Shown in pieces: positions 8,052 to 16,494 of a DNA stretch of 64,000 nt (position 1 is the stretch's first letter; each line of letters starts with the position of its first letter). Origin of the DNA: Frankia sp. RB7 (lineage in GTDB: Bacteria > Pseudomonadota > Alphaproteobacteria > Rhizobiales > Xanthobacteraceae); contig JAUEPE010000002.1 in the NCBI GenBank assembly GCA_030403585.1, forward strand, positions 248,001-312,000, given 5' to 3'. Both the position numbers and the translations under genes were made by a program. Below the pieces are notes generated by a model. That model was not told the origin of the DNA. It worked only from the letters and a program-made list of their open reading frames with translations, and did not search any database.

Positions 8052-8858
8052 TCAGCGGGAGGGGCGGCGCCGTTGGGGCGCCTTGGTCGTCTCTTTGGAT
8101 GTGTTGTGCACGCGGTCGGCTGGACCGATTGCGCCGGAGAGGAACAGCTTGATCGCGGCGTGCATACGCTTCTCCGCGGCCTTGAACTCCATCGGCGTGC
8201 CGAACGTCGCCATGCGGTGAGTGTGGCCGACGACGACGTCGAGGAACACCTCGGCGGCGATCGTGGTGTCATCGACATTCAGCGCGCCCTGCGCCACCAG
8301 ATGATCGAAGAAACGCGCGGTCGTCGCGACGGCCTTGAGCCAGCCTTCTTCCTTGCCGAGCTTGGCGATGTCAGGGAAGTTGATGGCCTGTGACGTCATC
8401 ATGCGGCTGAACGCCATGGCGTCGGGCCCGGTGGTGAAATTGAGCATTTCGCGCCCGATCTCCACCAGCCGCAGCTCGACCGAAATGTCGGACGAGCTGC
8501 CGAGCTGCGTCTCGGCCGCAGCCGACAGCGGCGCAAGCCAGCGCGCAATCTCGCGCCTCAGCACCGCCGTGAACAGCCCGCGCTTGTCGCCGTAACGCGA
8601 ATAGACGGTCGGCTTGCTGACGCGAGCGGCTTCCGCCACCGCGTCGAGCGAGGTCGCATCAAAGCCGCGATCGAGGAACAGGCGGGTGGCGACCTCGATC
8701 AGCCGCTGATCGCGCTCGATCGCAGCACTCTTGGTCGGTCGGCCGCCGCGCGATTTCGCGGCCTCGCGGCGCGGTGCAGCCGTTCTTGTCTTGGTCGCAG
8801 CCAATCCCATGCCCAATGATATGCCCAATGATTCCTGCGCGGTCGTGACAATGGTCAT
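8052..8858 (-). CDS. TetR/AcrR family transcriptional regulator
   Basis: A 268-residue repressor with a long basic N-terminal extension (about 50 residues) before the TetR helix-turn-helix: RLFLDRGFDATSLDAVAEAA then RVSKPTVYSRYGDKRGLFTA. The C-terminal helical ligand domain has no recognisable ligand signature. Start choice is uncertain: ATG 8858 is the longest frame, the Met at residue 17 is an alternative, and neither has a good ribosome binding site. Two copies of one palindromic operator flank the gene (7974 and 10214), and a half site GTATCGT lies upstream at 8912, so it probably controls its neighbours and perhaps itself. Confidence 0.9.
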   Translation of the reverse strand: MTIVTTAQESLGISLGMGLAATKTRTAAPRREAAKSRGGRPTKSAAIERDQRLIEVATRLFLDRGFDATSLDAVAEAARVSKPTVYSRYGDKRGLFTAVLRREIARWLAPLSAAAETQLGSSSDISVELRLVEIGREMLNFTTGPDAMAFSRMMTSQAINFPDIAKLGKEEGWLKAVATTARFFDHLVAQGALNVDDTTIAAEVFLDVVVGHTHRMATFGTPMEFKAAEKRMHAAIKLFLSGAIGPADRVHNTSKETTKAPQRRRPSR

Positions 8859-8958
8859 AGCTGTATAACGCGCAGCAACCGGGGCGTCATCGCGAATCTG
8901 GCCGAATTGGCCGTATCGTCAACGGTCTCGCTACGAGACCCGTTCCGCGACGCGGACG

Positions 8959-10110
8959 TCACGGCAGCCGCGAGGTCCAGGCCTGGCCGCCCGCCGCTTT
9001 CTCGTATCCGTATTGGTAGAGCGCCCGCATATAGCCGGTGTCGAAGCCTTCGGACGGCGGCGCCGGATAATCGCGCTCGATGTAGGAGAGATGGAAGCCG
9101 AGGTGGTTACGCTCTGCGAAATCATAGGTCGAGAAGATGATCGAACGCGTCTGCGATTGCGTGATCGAGGACAGGCTGCGTGAGGCGACATCGATCGTGC
9201 TGTTGGCGACGAGCTCGAAATTGCGTTCGATCTTCTTGTTGACGAGGATGTAGATGTCCATCTTCGCGTTGCCCGGCAGGCGCCCCTGGAACAGCAGGGC
9301 CTCCGGCAAGGTCAGCACGGGCGCCGTCACGCCGCCGTCGACATGCATCTCCTGAAACCTGCGGCCCTGGCCTTCGGCCTCGATCAGGATCGGCGGAAAC
9401 ACCAGGGGAATGCTGGCAGACGCCGCCATCACGTCGCGAAACAGTTTCAGCGCCTCGGGTGTGCCGACCGCAGCGATCTTGCCCATGTCCCAGATCGCGG
9501 TGCGCTGGGTGTCGAGATCGGTGGTGACCACCAAGAGCCGTCGGCCCTTGGCGTTCTCTCTCGCGACCTGCGCCATGATCTCCGGTCCGACATAGCGCGC
9601 GACCAGCTCCCGCAGCCGGGTATTACCGAACAGGCCGGAGCCGAACAGCACGCGTATGATGCTGGGATCGTTCAGCAGGCTTTCGGCGATGCCGCTGGTG
9701 TAGAGCTCTCGAAGCGTGTCGTCATATTGCGATCCGAGGAACGCAAAGGGCGCGATCAGGCCGCCGGTGCTCACGCCCGAGACGACGGAGAATGTCGGGC
9801 GGTTGCGTGCGGCAGTCCAGCCGTTCAGCACGCCGACGCCGTAGGCGCCATCGGCGCCGCCGCCGGACAACGCCAGATAGTTCCTGCTCCCGGTCGCCTT
9901 GTCCTGCTCGAAGCCGAATTTCGTGATGGGCTCGTCGGCGTAGCGCCGCAGGCCGTCGATATCGAGCACGCGCGAGCTGCTCGCATCGGCCGCCGTATAG
10001 GGCGTGCGGGGGAGCGAGGTGCAGGCGGGGAGCGCCAGGCTGCACGCCAGCACCAGAGACGTGATCAGGCGGGCGCCTGTCTTTGTCCGGCCATCCGTGA
10101 TGGCGGACAT
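8959..10110 (-). CDS. Patatin-like phospholipase, predicted lipoprotein
   Basis: A serine acyl hydrolase acting at the envelope. The start at ATG 10110 gives an N-terminal signal with lipobox-like ALPAC, so the protein is probably lipidated. Patatin elements are in order: oxyanion loop SGGGADGAYG, nucleophile elbow GVSTG, and the aspartate of the dyad in VDGGVTAP. Length is 383 residues. The promoter region 100 bp upstream has a TetR-type operator identical in core to the one before the PepSY gene. Substrate is unknown. Confidence 0.9.
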   Translation of the reverse strand: MSAITDGRTKTGARLITSLVLACSLALPACTSLPRTPYTAADASSSRVLDIDGLRRYADEPITKFGFEQDKATGSRNYLALSGGGADGAYGVGVLNGWTAARNRPTFSVVSGVSTGGLIAPFAFLGSQYDDTLRELYTSGIAESLLNDPSIIRVLFGSGLFGNTRLRELVARYVGPEIMAQVARENAKGRRLLVVTTDLDTQRTAIWDMGKIAAVGTPEALKLFRDVMAASASIPLVFPPILIEAEGQGRRFQEMHVDGGVTAPVLTLPEALLFQGRLPGNAKMDIYILVNKKIERNFELVANSTIDVASRSLSSITQSQTRSIIFSTYDFAERNHLGFHLSYIERDYPAPPSEGFDTGYMRALYQYGYEKAAGGQAWTSRLP

Positions 10111-10213
10111 GTCAGTCGAGCATGTGGGGAGGGGCATCGGTCGGTGGCTGGCGATTACGCATTTACAGCCGTCGGCAATTTGCCGCGGCATCCCGTCCAG
10201 TCCCCACTATGAA

Positions 10214-10240
10214 ACTATACTGTATCGTTTTATTTATCAA
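10214..10240 (-). promoter_or_regulatory. TetR-type operator/promoter of the patatin gene
   Basis: Plus strand ACTATAC-T-GTATCGT at 10214-10228 followed by TTTATTTATCAA. On the minus strand this gives a -10-like TATAGT within the dyad and TTGATA (15-base spacing) or GCTTGA (17) as -35. The right arm and the next seven bases match the site at 7974 exactly. Confidence 0.6.
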
Positions 10241-10339
10241 GCGTGACTGATATCACGTCCGCGTCAGCGGTGTCCCAGTCTGGGGCATCGCGGTCCGGGC
10301 GGGTTGATCGACATGTCCCGACACGCAATAAGCACCGCC

Positions 10340-11488
10340 ATGAGTCTACCTGATAGCGGTCTACCCAATCATTTCGAGCTGCTCGCCACCGATGGCCCGG
10401 CGCGCACCGGCCGCCTGACCACGCCTCATGGGGTGGTGCGGACCCCGGCCTTCATGCCGGTCGGCACCGCCGGCGCCATGAAGGGCATGCACTGGCGCGA
10501 GGTGCGCGATGCCGGCGCCGATATCGTGCTGGGCAATACCTATCATCTGATGCTGCGTCCCGGCGCGGAGCGTATCAACGCCCTCGGTGGCCTGCAGAGA
10601 TTTACCGGCTGGAACGGGCCGATGCTGACGGATTCCGGCGGCTTCCAGGTGATGTCGTTGTCGGACCTGCGCAAGATCAGCGAGCACGCTGTCACCTTCC
10701 GCTCGCATATCGACGGCGCCAAGATCGAACTGTCGCCGGAGCGCTCGATCGAGGTGCAGCGCCTGCTCGGCTCCGACATCGCGATGCAGATGGACGAATG
10801 CGTGCGGCTGCCGGCGGAGCGCGACGACATCGACCGCGCGATGCGGCTCTCGCTGCGCTGGGCCGAGCGAAGCAAGCGGGCCTTCGAGAGCGCGCCCGAC
10901 GGCTACATGCTGTTCGGCATCGTCCAGGGCGGCGACATCCCTCAGCTGCGCCATGCCAGTGCGCAGGGCCTCGTCGAGATCGGCTTCCATGGCTATGCGA
11001 TCGGCGGCCTTGCCGTCGGCGAGCCGCAGACGGTGATGCTGGCGATGATCGACGAGACCGCGCCGGCGTTGCCGACCGACCGGCCGCGTTATCTGATGGG
11101 CGTCGGCACGCCCGACGACATTCTCGAGGCGGTGAAGCGCGGCATCGACATGTTCGATTGCGTGATGCCGACACGCAATGGCCGCCATGGCGTGGCCTTC
11201 ACGCGCTTCGGCCAGGTCAACCTGCGCAACGCGCGCCACGCCGACGATCCGCGTCCGCTCGACGAAGAGAGTTCATGGCCGTCGGCGCGCAATTGCGCGC
11301 GCGCTTACCTGCACCATCTCGTCAAGGCCGGCGAGACGCTGGGGGCGATGCTGCTGTCCGAAATCAATATCGCTTACTACCAGTTCCTGATGCAGGGCAT
11401 CAGAGACGCGATCGCACACAGAACGTTTGACGAGTTCTATCGGCGTACGCGCGAGGACTGGGCGAGGGGCGACATCGCTCCGCGCTAG
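10340..11488 (+). CDS. tgt: Queuine/preQ1 tRNA-guanine transglycosylase
   Basis: Exchanges guanine 34 of GUN-anticodon tRNAs for preQ1, the first step of queuosine insertion. Key segments: [18 protein letters not shown] with the general acid/base Asp, [23 protein letters not shown], and [15 protein letters not shown] with the nucleophile Asp. The start could be ATG 10340 (chosen, family-like N-terminus), ATG 10313 or TTG 10304. Oddly, the usual zinc motif CxCxxC before RAYLHHL is replaced by SSWPSARNC, so three zinc ligands appear missing. Partner queA is at 4.8 kb. Confidence 0.93.
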   Translation: MSLPDSGLPNHFELLATDGPARTGRLTTPHGVVRTPAFMPVGTAGAMKGMHWREVRDAGADIVLGNTYHLMLRPGAERINALGGLQRFTGWNGPMLTDSGGFQVMSLSDLRKISEHAVTFRSHIDGAKIELSPERSIEVQRLLGSDIAMQMDECVRLPAERDDIDRAMRLSLRWAERSKRAFESAPDGYMLFGIVQGGDIPQLRHASAQGLVEIGFHGYAIGGLAVGEPQTVMLAMIDETAPALPTDRPRYLMGVGTPDDILEAVKRGIDMFDCVMPTRNGRHGVAFTRFGQVNLRNARHADDPRPLDEESSWPSARNCARAYLHHLVKAGETLGAMLLSEINIAYYQFLMQGIRDAIAHRTFDEFYRRTREDWARGDIAPR

Positions 11489-11703
11489 ATCCACACCAGC
11501 CGCTGCTTGACGGCGTGCTTGGTGACGAAGCCGTAGCCGCAGGTGTCGCAGGTCCAGAGATAGCTGATCACGTGGTCCGAGACGTAGGCGGAAGCTTCGG
11601 CGGCGATCATGGAGTCGGCGCAGACGGGACAGGTAGGCAACTCGCTGCAACGCGGATCGCGCTTCGGCGCTACGGTCGACAACACTTCAGCGACTGCTGA
11701 CAT
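11485..11703 (-). CDS. Small zinc-ribbon-like protein
   Basis: A 72-residue protein with two CxxC pairs (CPVC and CDTC) about 24 residues apart, typical of a zinc ribbon, and a good ribosome binding site (GGGAGGT before ATG 11703). It ends four bases inside the convergent tgt gene. Unknown role; perhaps nucleic-acid or protein binding. Confidence 0.7.
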   Translation of the reverse strand: MSAVAEVLSTVAPKRDPRCSELPTCPVCADSMIAAEASAYVSDHVISYLWTCDTCGYGFVTKHAVKQRLVWI

Positions 11704-11909
11704 CGTGGTGACCTCCCTGCTTCAAGACCTAAGTCTAACATAAGCAGAATCAGTTGACGAGGTCGCAACACGAATGCGTTGATTTTTCGTAATTGCTTCT
11801 GCTTCGACACCTTCTCTGCTTTGGTTTCGCCTCTATCGCAACGCAAACAACGGTGTGCATTGCGATAGATCGGATGACATTCGGTTGACGGGATGTCGTG
11901 TCAGGCTGC

Positions 11910-13418
11910 TCAGGGCGCCTGAACCTGCACCGGCTTTCCAACCTCGGTCATGGAGCCAGGCGCGATCACGAGATAGCGACGCGCGTCCTCTGTATCGCCC
12001 TGCACAATTTGACGGATCGGACCCAGCGCGTTCACGATCGCCGATCCAGCCGGGTTGGTCATGAAGCTCGCCAGGGGCTCGAGCTTGCCGCTGCCATCGG
12101 CATGCGTGGCAAGCGCCAGCACGTAGGCGCGCTTCGGCTCGAGACCTGTGGCTGCAGCCTGCAACACCTGGGACAGGCCCTGGTCGAACAGGCTGACACT
12201 GGTCGGCACCTTCGGGTGTTCTGAGGCTTGACCGATCGGGGCCATGGCGAAATGCGCAACCTGGCCGGCAAGGCCGAGCTGCTGCAAATTCGTGGCCTTG
12301 GGACTGGCCGTATCGTCCATGACGCTCATGGCACCGTTGCCGGACTCGCGCGCTGCCGGCACTGCATCGGGCACGTAGGCGACGGCCTGAGGCGCCTGGC
12401 CGATCGGGATATTTGCAATGACGCTGTTCGTAAGCGTGTCGATGGCGGTGAGCTGGTCGTCATTCTCCAGCCCGACATAGACCCGCGAACCGTCGCCCGA
12501 TGGCCAGATGCCATGAGGCAGCCTGCCGACCGGAATTGTTGCGACCTTGGTGAAGTCGTCGGTACGATAGACCTGGATCTCGTTCAGGCCACCAACGGTG
12601 ATGTAGGCGAACTGCCCGTTCGCGTTACGGACGATGTTGACGTGGTTGGTGATCGGACCGGTATCCAGCGTCTTCAGGAGGTTGAAGGGAGGCCGGGCGT
12701 CGAAGACTTGCGCCTTGCCGGTATCCTTCAGCGTGAACCAGACCTGCGCTCCATCAGGCGTCGCTGCGAGATCTGGACAGAACGGGCTTGCCTGGGCGAC
12801 CTTGCCGACGATGGCATGATCGGCGACGGAGATGACCGCGATTTCCGGATTGAACGACGAGCAGACATAGCCGTATTTGCCGTCGGGGGAGAAGATCTGC
12901 ATCCCCGGTCCGTTCGCCACTGCGATCCGTGTCTTCTCCTCGTAGCTCACGGGGTCGAGCACGGCCACGTAGTTCTCGCCCCGCACGGTCACCCAGACTT
13001 CCTTGCCGTCGGGCGTGAAGAAGGCTTCATGCGGAGAGCGGCCGACATAGGTCGTGTGCTTGACCATGTTGGTCGCGGTATCGATGAACGTGACGGAGTT
13101 GGACCCGATCGAGACCACGGCCAGCGTGCGATGGTCCGGTGAAAATCCCATGCCATGCACCAGCAGTTGTCCCCGGTAGAGCGGACTGAAGTTCTGCGGT
13201 GAAGGCGCGCCGAGCCTGATGACGCCGAGCAGCTTGTTGTCGGCGGGATCAGTGACCGAGACCGTGTTGGAGAATTGCTCGGCCGCATAGACCCGGTCGT
13301 GATGGCTGACGGGAATGTCGGCTGCGTTCGAGGATCCCGGCACCTGTCCGCTCCAGCCCGGTGTCGCCGAACAACTCAACAGGCAAAGCGACGTCGTGAG
13401 CGCGAGAATTCGCTTCAT
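11910..13418 (-). CDS. YVTN-family beta-propeller lipoprotein
   Basis: A 502-residue exported protein. The N-terminus MKRILALTTSLCLLSCSAT has a lipobox LLSC (Cys16). The body has repeated blades with SVTDPADNKLLGVIRLG, VTFIDTATNMVKHTTYVG and QLTAIDTLTNSVIANIPIG, the YVTN/cytochrome-D1-like propeller pattern. The last 130 residues (after about 370) are a separate segment without propeller repeats. It is the third gene of a minus-strand set with an ester-cyclase-like and a DUF305 protein. Such propellers act as periplasmic scaffolds or redox partners; the actual role here is unknown. Confidence 0.88.
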   Translation of the reverse strand: MKRILALTTSLCLLSCSATPGWSGQVPGSSNAADIPVSHHDRVYAAEQFSNTVSVTDPADNKLLGVIRLGAPSPQNFSPLYRGQLLVHGMGFSPDHRTLAVVSIGSNSVTFIDTATNMVKHTTYVGRSPHEAFFTPDGKEVWVTVRGENYVAVLDPVSYEEKTRIAVANGPGMQIFSPDGKYGYVCSSFNPEIAVISVADHAIVGKVAQASPFCPDLAATPDGAQVWFTLKDTGKAQVFDARPPFNLLKTLDTGPITNHVNIVRNANGQFAYITVGGLNEIQVYRTDDFTKVATIPVGRLPHGIWPSGDGSRVYVGLENDDQLTAIDTLTNSVIANIPIGQAPQAVAYVPDAVPAARESGNGAMSVMDDTASPKATNLQQLGLAGQVAHFAMAPIGQASEHPKVPTSVSLFDQGLSQVLQAAATGLEPKRAYVLALATHADGSGKLEPLASFMTNPAGSAIVNALGPIRQIVQGDTEDARRYLVIAPGSMTEVGKPVQVQAP

Positions 13419-13432
13419 GATGTGTCCTCCTC

Positions 13433-13840
13433 TTATTTGTGAACCAAAGCGGCCGTGGCCGCTGACGGCGGCGGATCAAACGCAAGACGCATGACGGCGA
13501 TCTCTTGCTGCTGATCGACAATGATCTCCTGGGCGATGCGCCGCAGGGATTCATTTCGGCCGTAGCGCAATTCGGCCTGGGCCATCGCGATCGCACCGCG
13601 ATGGTGCGGGATCATCATGGCGGAGAAATCGCGATCGGCATCGCCGGATGGTGCGATATCCATGTCACTCATCATCCGATGCATCGCGGCCTGATTTTCA
13701 GCCATGAAAGGCGCTTCGTCGCCGCACAGCTCGGACATCATCATTTCGGATGCCTTGTGCGCGGGTTGGCTGCCGAACCTGGCGCCGCCTGCGTATGCGA
13801 CGGCGGCCAGCGGCAGGGCGACTGCCAGGGTCTTCCACAT
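13433..13840 (-). CDS. DUF305 protein, secreted
   Basis: A 135-residue protein with an N-terminal signal or anchor helix (LAVALPLAAVAYAGG) and a four-helix DUF305 domain rich in Met and His: MMSDMDIAP, MMIPHHRGAIAMAQAEL and the C-terminal IIVDQQQEIAVMRL. Members such as cyanobacterial CopM bind copper through Met/His. The gene is 14 bp upstream of the propeller gene and 18 bp downstream of the ester-cyclase-like gene, so the three are probably cotranscribed. Metal binding is an inference from the family. Confidence 0.87.
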   Translation of the reverse strand: MWKTLAVALPLAAVAYAGGARFGSQPAHKASEMMMSELCGDEAPFMAENQAAMHRMMSDMDIAPSGDADRDFSAMMIPHHRGAIAMAQAELRYGRNESLRRIAQEIIVDQQQEIAVMRLAFDPPPSAATAALVHK

Positions 13841-13858
13841 GGGACGCTCCTCAGATAT

Positions 13859-14416
13859 TCACTTTGCAACCAGGCCGAGCTGCTGCAGCAGGGCGAGATT
13901 GTCTTCCAGATGCCAATTCTCGGCGATGCGTCCGTTGGCAATCCGGTAGATGTCGGTTGCGATGAAATCGATCGTCTCGCCCTTGCCCCGGGCGTCCTTG
14001 AAGGGGCCTGTGAAATGGCCACGGAAGTGTAAATGGGAGACGACGGGATCTCCAGCCACGATCATCTGCTCGATCTCGCAGGTGAGATCTGGAATCGCCG
14101 CGCGGACGAATTTCGAGGCGGCAAGGGGGCCCGCGGTTCCTTGGGCGCGTCCGGCCGGCAAGGTGCGGTCCGTGAAATCGGGCGCGAGCGCGTCGGTCGC
14201 AAATTGTTCGTCGCCGTTATTCCAGAACGAGTCGTAGCGCCGCGCCGCGAGAATTTGCGCCTCGCGTTGGGCCTCGGGCAGGCTGGCGTCGACGATGAGC
14301 TGACTTGGCTGCACGAGTTCAGCCGCGTGGGCCGGGAAAACGACAGAGGCGGCGACAGCAATTGCCATCGAGAGCCGTCGCGTCTTCGTTGCGGTCATTT
14401 CAGGGATGGAATTCAT
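13859..14416 (-). CDS. Secreted ester-cyclase/SnoaL-like protein
   Basis: About 185 residues from ATG 14416 (ATG 14398 is an alternative). A signal peptide ([20 protein letters not shown]) precedes a SnoaL/NTF2-type cone: [40 protein letters not shown], and [10 protein letters not shown] ... [19 protein letters not shown]. This is the typical ester cyclase pattern. It is the first gene of a three-gene minus-strand unit. Substrate unknown. Confidence 0.82.
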   Translation of the reverse strand: MNSIPEMTATKTRRLSMAIAVAASVVFPAHAAELVQPSQLIVDASLPEAQREAQILAARRYDSFWNNGDEQFATDALAPDFTDRTLPAGRAQGTAGPLAASKFVRAAIPDLTCEIEQMIVAGDPVVSHLHFRGHFTGPFKDARGKGETIDFIATDIYRIANGRIAENWHLEDNLALLQQLGLVAK

Positions 14417-14648
14417 CGCTAATTGTCTCAAAGCGGAAGCGGTCAGCACATGCCGCGCATACTGCCCCCGTGATGACCGAGAGACACCTGAAAATGTCTG
14501 CAACCAATTGAGTATCCGTGCGAATGTGAAATTGACATCGCTGATGGAAGTCGATCGCGCGTGTTGCTATGGTGATTGCACAGACCTTGACGGTCATGCG
14601 ATCCAAACGCACGGGAACGCCATGAATCGTCGTCACAGGGAGTTGATC

Positions 14649-15626
14649 ATGGACGCATCGTCCAAGACGGGTGCAGGACACCAACCCGGCCGCGGCCGGA
14701 TCTATGACTCGATCGTCGAGGCTTTCGGCGACACGCCGATCGTGCGCCTGCGCCGGCTGCCGGGCTTGCACGGCGTCAATGCGACCATTCTGGCAAAGCT
14801 CGAGTATTTCAATCCGGCCGCGAGCGTGAAGGACCGCATCGGCGCGGCCATGATCATTGCCATGGAAAAGGCGGGCATCATCAAGCCCGACACCGTGCTG
14901 ATCGAGCCGACCTCCGGCAATACCGGCATCGCGCTCGCCTTCGTCGCGGCCTCGCGCGGTTACCGGTTGAAGCTGGTGATGCCGGAATCCATGTCGATCG
15001 AGCGGCGCAAGATGCTGGCCTTCCTCGGTGCCGAGCTGGTGCTGACGCCGGCAGCGCAAGGCATGAAAGGCGCGATCGCCGCGGCCGAAGAACTTCTGAA
15101 GACGACGCCGAATTCGGTGATGCCGCAGCAGTTCAAGAACCTCGCCAATCCCGAGGTGCATCGCCGCACCACCGCGGAGGAGATCTGGAACGACACCGCC
15201 GGCAACATCGACTTCTTCGTCGCCGGCGTCGGCACCGGCGGCACCATCACCGGTGTCGGTCAGGTCCTGAAGCCGCGCAAGGCGTCGTTGCGCGTGGTTG
15301 CGGTCGAGCCCGAGGAGAGCCCGGTGCTGTCAGGCGGCCAGCATACGCCGCACAAGATCCAGGGCATCGGCGCGGGCTTCGTGCCCGACATTCTCGACCG
15401 CTCCGTGATCGACGAGATCGTGAAGATCAACTCGACGACGGCGATCGAGACCTCGCGGGCGCTGGCGCGGCATGAGGGCATTCCGGGCGGCATCTCCTCA
15501 GGTGCCGCGATCGCCGCAGCGCTTCAGATCGGCAAGCGGCCGGAAGCCGCGGGAAAAACCATTTTGGTTATAGTGCCGTCCTTCTCCGAGCGGTATCTTT
15601 CGACGGCTCTGTTTGAAGGAATCTGA
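14649..15626 (+). CDS. cysK: O-acetylserine sulfhydrylase (cysteine synthase)
   Basis: PLP enzyme that makes cysteine from O-acetylserine and sulfide in the cytoplasm. The 325-residue protein has the PLP lysine Lys61 in [11 protein letters not shown], the substrate loop [12 protein letters not shown], and the PLP phosphate loop [12 protein letters not shown]. Start at ATG 14649 is supported by AGGGAG 7 bases upstream; longer frames upstream have no site. A small BrnA-like gene follows 3 bp later. Confidence 0.95.
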   Translation: MDASSKTGAGHQPGRGRIYDSIVEAFGDTPIVRLRRLPGLHGVNATILAKLEYFNPAASVKDRIGAAMIIAMEKAGIIKPDTVLIEPTSGNTGIALAFVAASRGYRLKLVMPESMSIERRKMLAFLGAELVLTPAAQGMKGAIAAAEELLKTTPNSVMPQQFKNLANPEVHRRTTAEEIWNDTAGNIDFFVAGVGTGGTITGVGQVLKPRKASLRVVAVEPEESPVLSGGQHTPHKIQGIGAGFVPDILDRSVIDEIVKINSTTAIETSRALARHEGIPGGISSGAAIAAALQIGKRPEAAGKTILVIVPSFSERYLSTALFEGI

Positions 15627-15629
15627 GAG

Positions 15630-15869
15630 ATGGCGGATCAACCGAGACGGCCGCGCACGCTGGGCGATGCGCGGTCGGAGGCCGAGGCAGCGTTCAAGAA
15701 GGTGACCGCCAAGGTCGCCGTGGCGCCGCCGAAGCCGAACCTCGCGCCGGGGATCAAGGAGCAGGTCACCTTGCGCATTGATCAGGACGTGCTGGAGTTC
15801 TTCCAGGAGGGCGGCCCCGGCTGGCAGGACCGCATCAACGAGGCGCTGCGCAAGGCGGCGGGGAAGTAG
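15630..15869 (+). CDS. BrnA-family antitoxin-like protein
   Basis: A 79-residue protein whose C-terminal half, EQVTLRIDQDVLEFFQEGGP then GWQDRINEALRKAA, matches the ribbon-helix-helix BrnA antitoxin family. No BrnT toxin frame is next to it; it is 3 bp behind cysK and followed by a terminator. It is therefore either an orphan antitoxin or a RHH regulator that has lost its partner. Confidence 0.75.
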   Translation: MADQPRRPRTLGDARSEAEAAFKKVTAKVAVAPPKPNLAPGIKEQVTLRIDQDVLEFFQEGGPGWQDRINEALRKAAGK

Positions 15870-15893
15870 GGTGCCAAATCCTCTGCATGCGAC

Positions 15894-15928
15894 GAAAAAG
15901 TCGGCCGTGATCACGGGCAGACTTTTTC
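15894..15928 (+). terminator. Intrinsic terminator after cysK-brnA
   Basis: GAAAAAGTC and GACTTTTTC flank an inner stem CCGTGATCACGG, giving a long hairpin with a T run on either strand. It is 25 bp after the brnA-like stop. Confidence 0.75.
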
Positions 15929-16003
15929 ACAATAGTCGCGTCAATATGAAGGCTTACGGTCGATTTCCTTGTTCAGCGCCTCAAGTCCGACCATAACGAT
16001 CCG

Positions 16004-16371
16004 CTAGTTCTCATCATCGCTTGTCGGTTTTGCGTAGAACTTTTGCTCGGCGAGTTCAGTCAACTCCAGTCGAGCCGCTTTAGCGGTCTTTGCGTCGCGC
16101 TCGGGCTGCGTTTGAATTTGCCGCGTTATCTCGACTGACATTGCTCCCATTGCCGCCTGACGGTTCACAATACACATCGTCTCCAGAGGTGTGGGAAAGT
16201 CGTTTGGACCGATGTCTACTTCTACTTCGGTGGTGCCGGAATTATTTCCGCTATATTGAGCTTTATCCTTATCGCGCCCGCAGCGGTCAAGTTGACCGAA
16301 TCCACAGTCTCATACCAGCGGCTTGCAGTTGCCCCGCCGCGACGGGCTTGGCTGTCGGTCAGTACCGTCAT
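16004..16371 (-). pseudogene. Unknown small protein gene, frameshifted
   Basis: Two minus-strand frames join into one coherent protein of about 122 residues. The first starts at ATG 16371 (GAGGGAGTG upstream), begins MTVLTDSQARRGG and runs to NIAEIIPAPP. The second continues EVEVDIGPNDFPTPLETM and ends YAKPTSDDEN at 16004. Adding one base at about 16228 (CCACCGAAG to CCACCGGAAG) restores the frame, and the total length becomes a multiple of three. No family is recognised; the restored protein is soluble and acidic at its end with a helical C-terminal half rich in Lys and Glu. Overlapping plus-strand frames are antisense shadows. Confidence 0.65.
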
Positions 16372-16448
16372 TCCACACTCCCTCGTTGTAAAAGCTTGGG
16401 GAACATGGGTTTCCGAATGTGAAAACAAGATCGGTTATCGGGAAGCAA

Positions 16449-16478
16449 GAAAAAAGCCCGGCAACAAGCCGGGCCTTT
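16449..16478 (-). terminator. Intrinsic terminator of the caspase-like gene
   Basis: Minus strand GCCCGGC-TTGTT-GCCGGGC followed by TTTTTTC. It lies 19-46 bp past the stop codon of the gene at 16495. Confidence 0.9.
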
Positions 16479-16494
16479 GCGATCCGGTCTCACC

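Noticed and set aside
16201..16300. Plus-strand reading that looks like a membrane helix (TDVYFYFGGAGIISAILSFI)
   Set aside because: It is the antisense image of a coherent minus-strand coding region at 16004-16371 that has a start with ribosome binding site, so the plus frame is a shadow.
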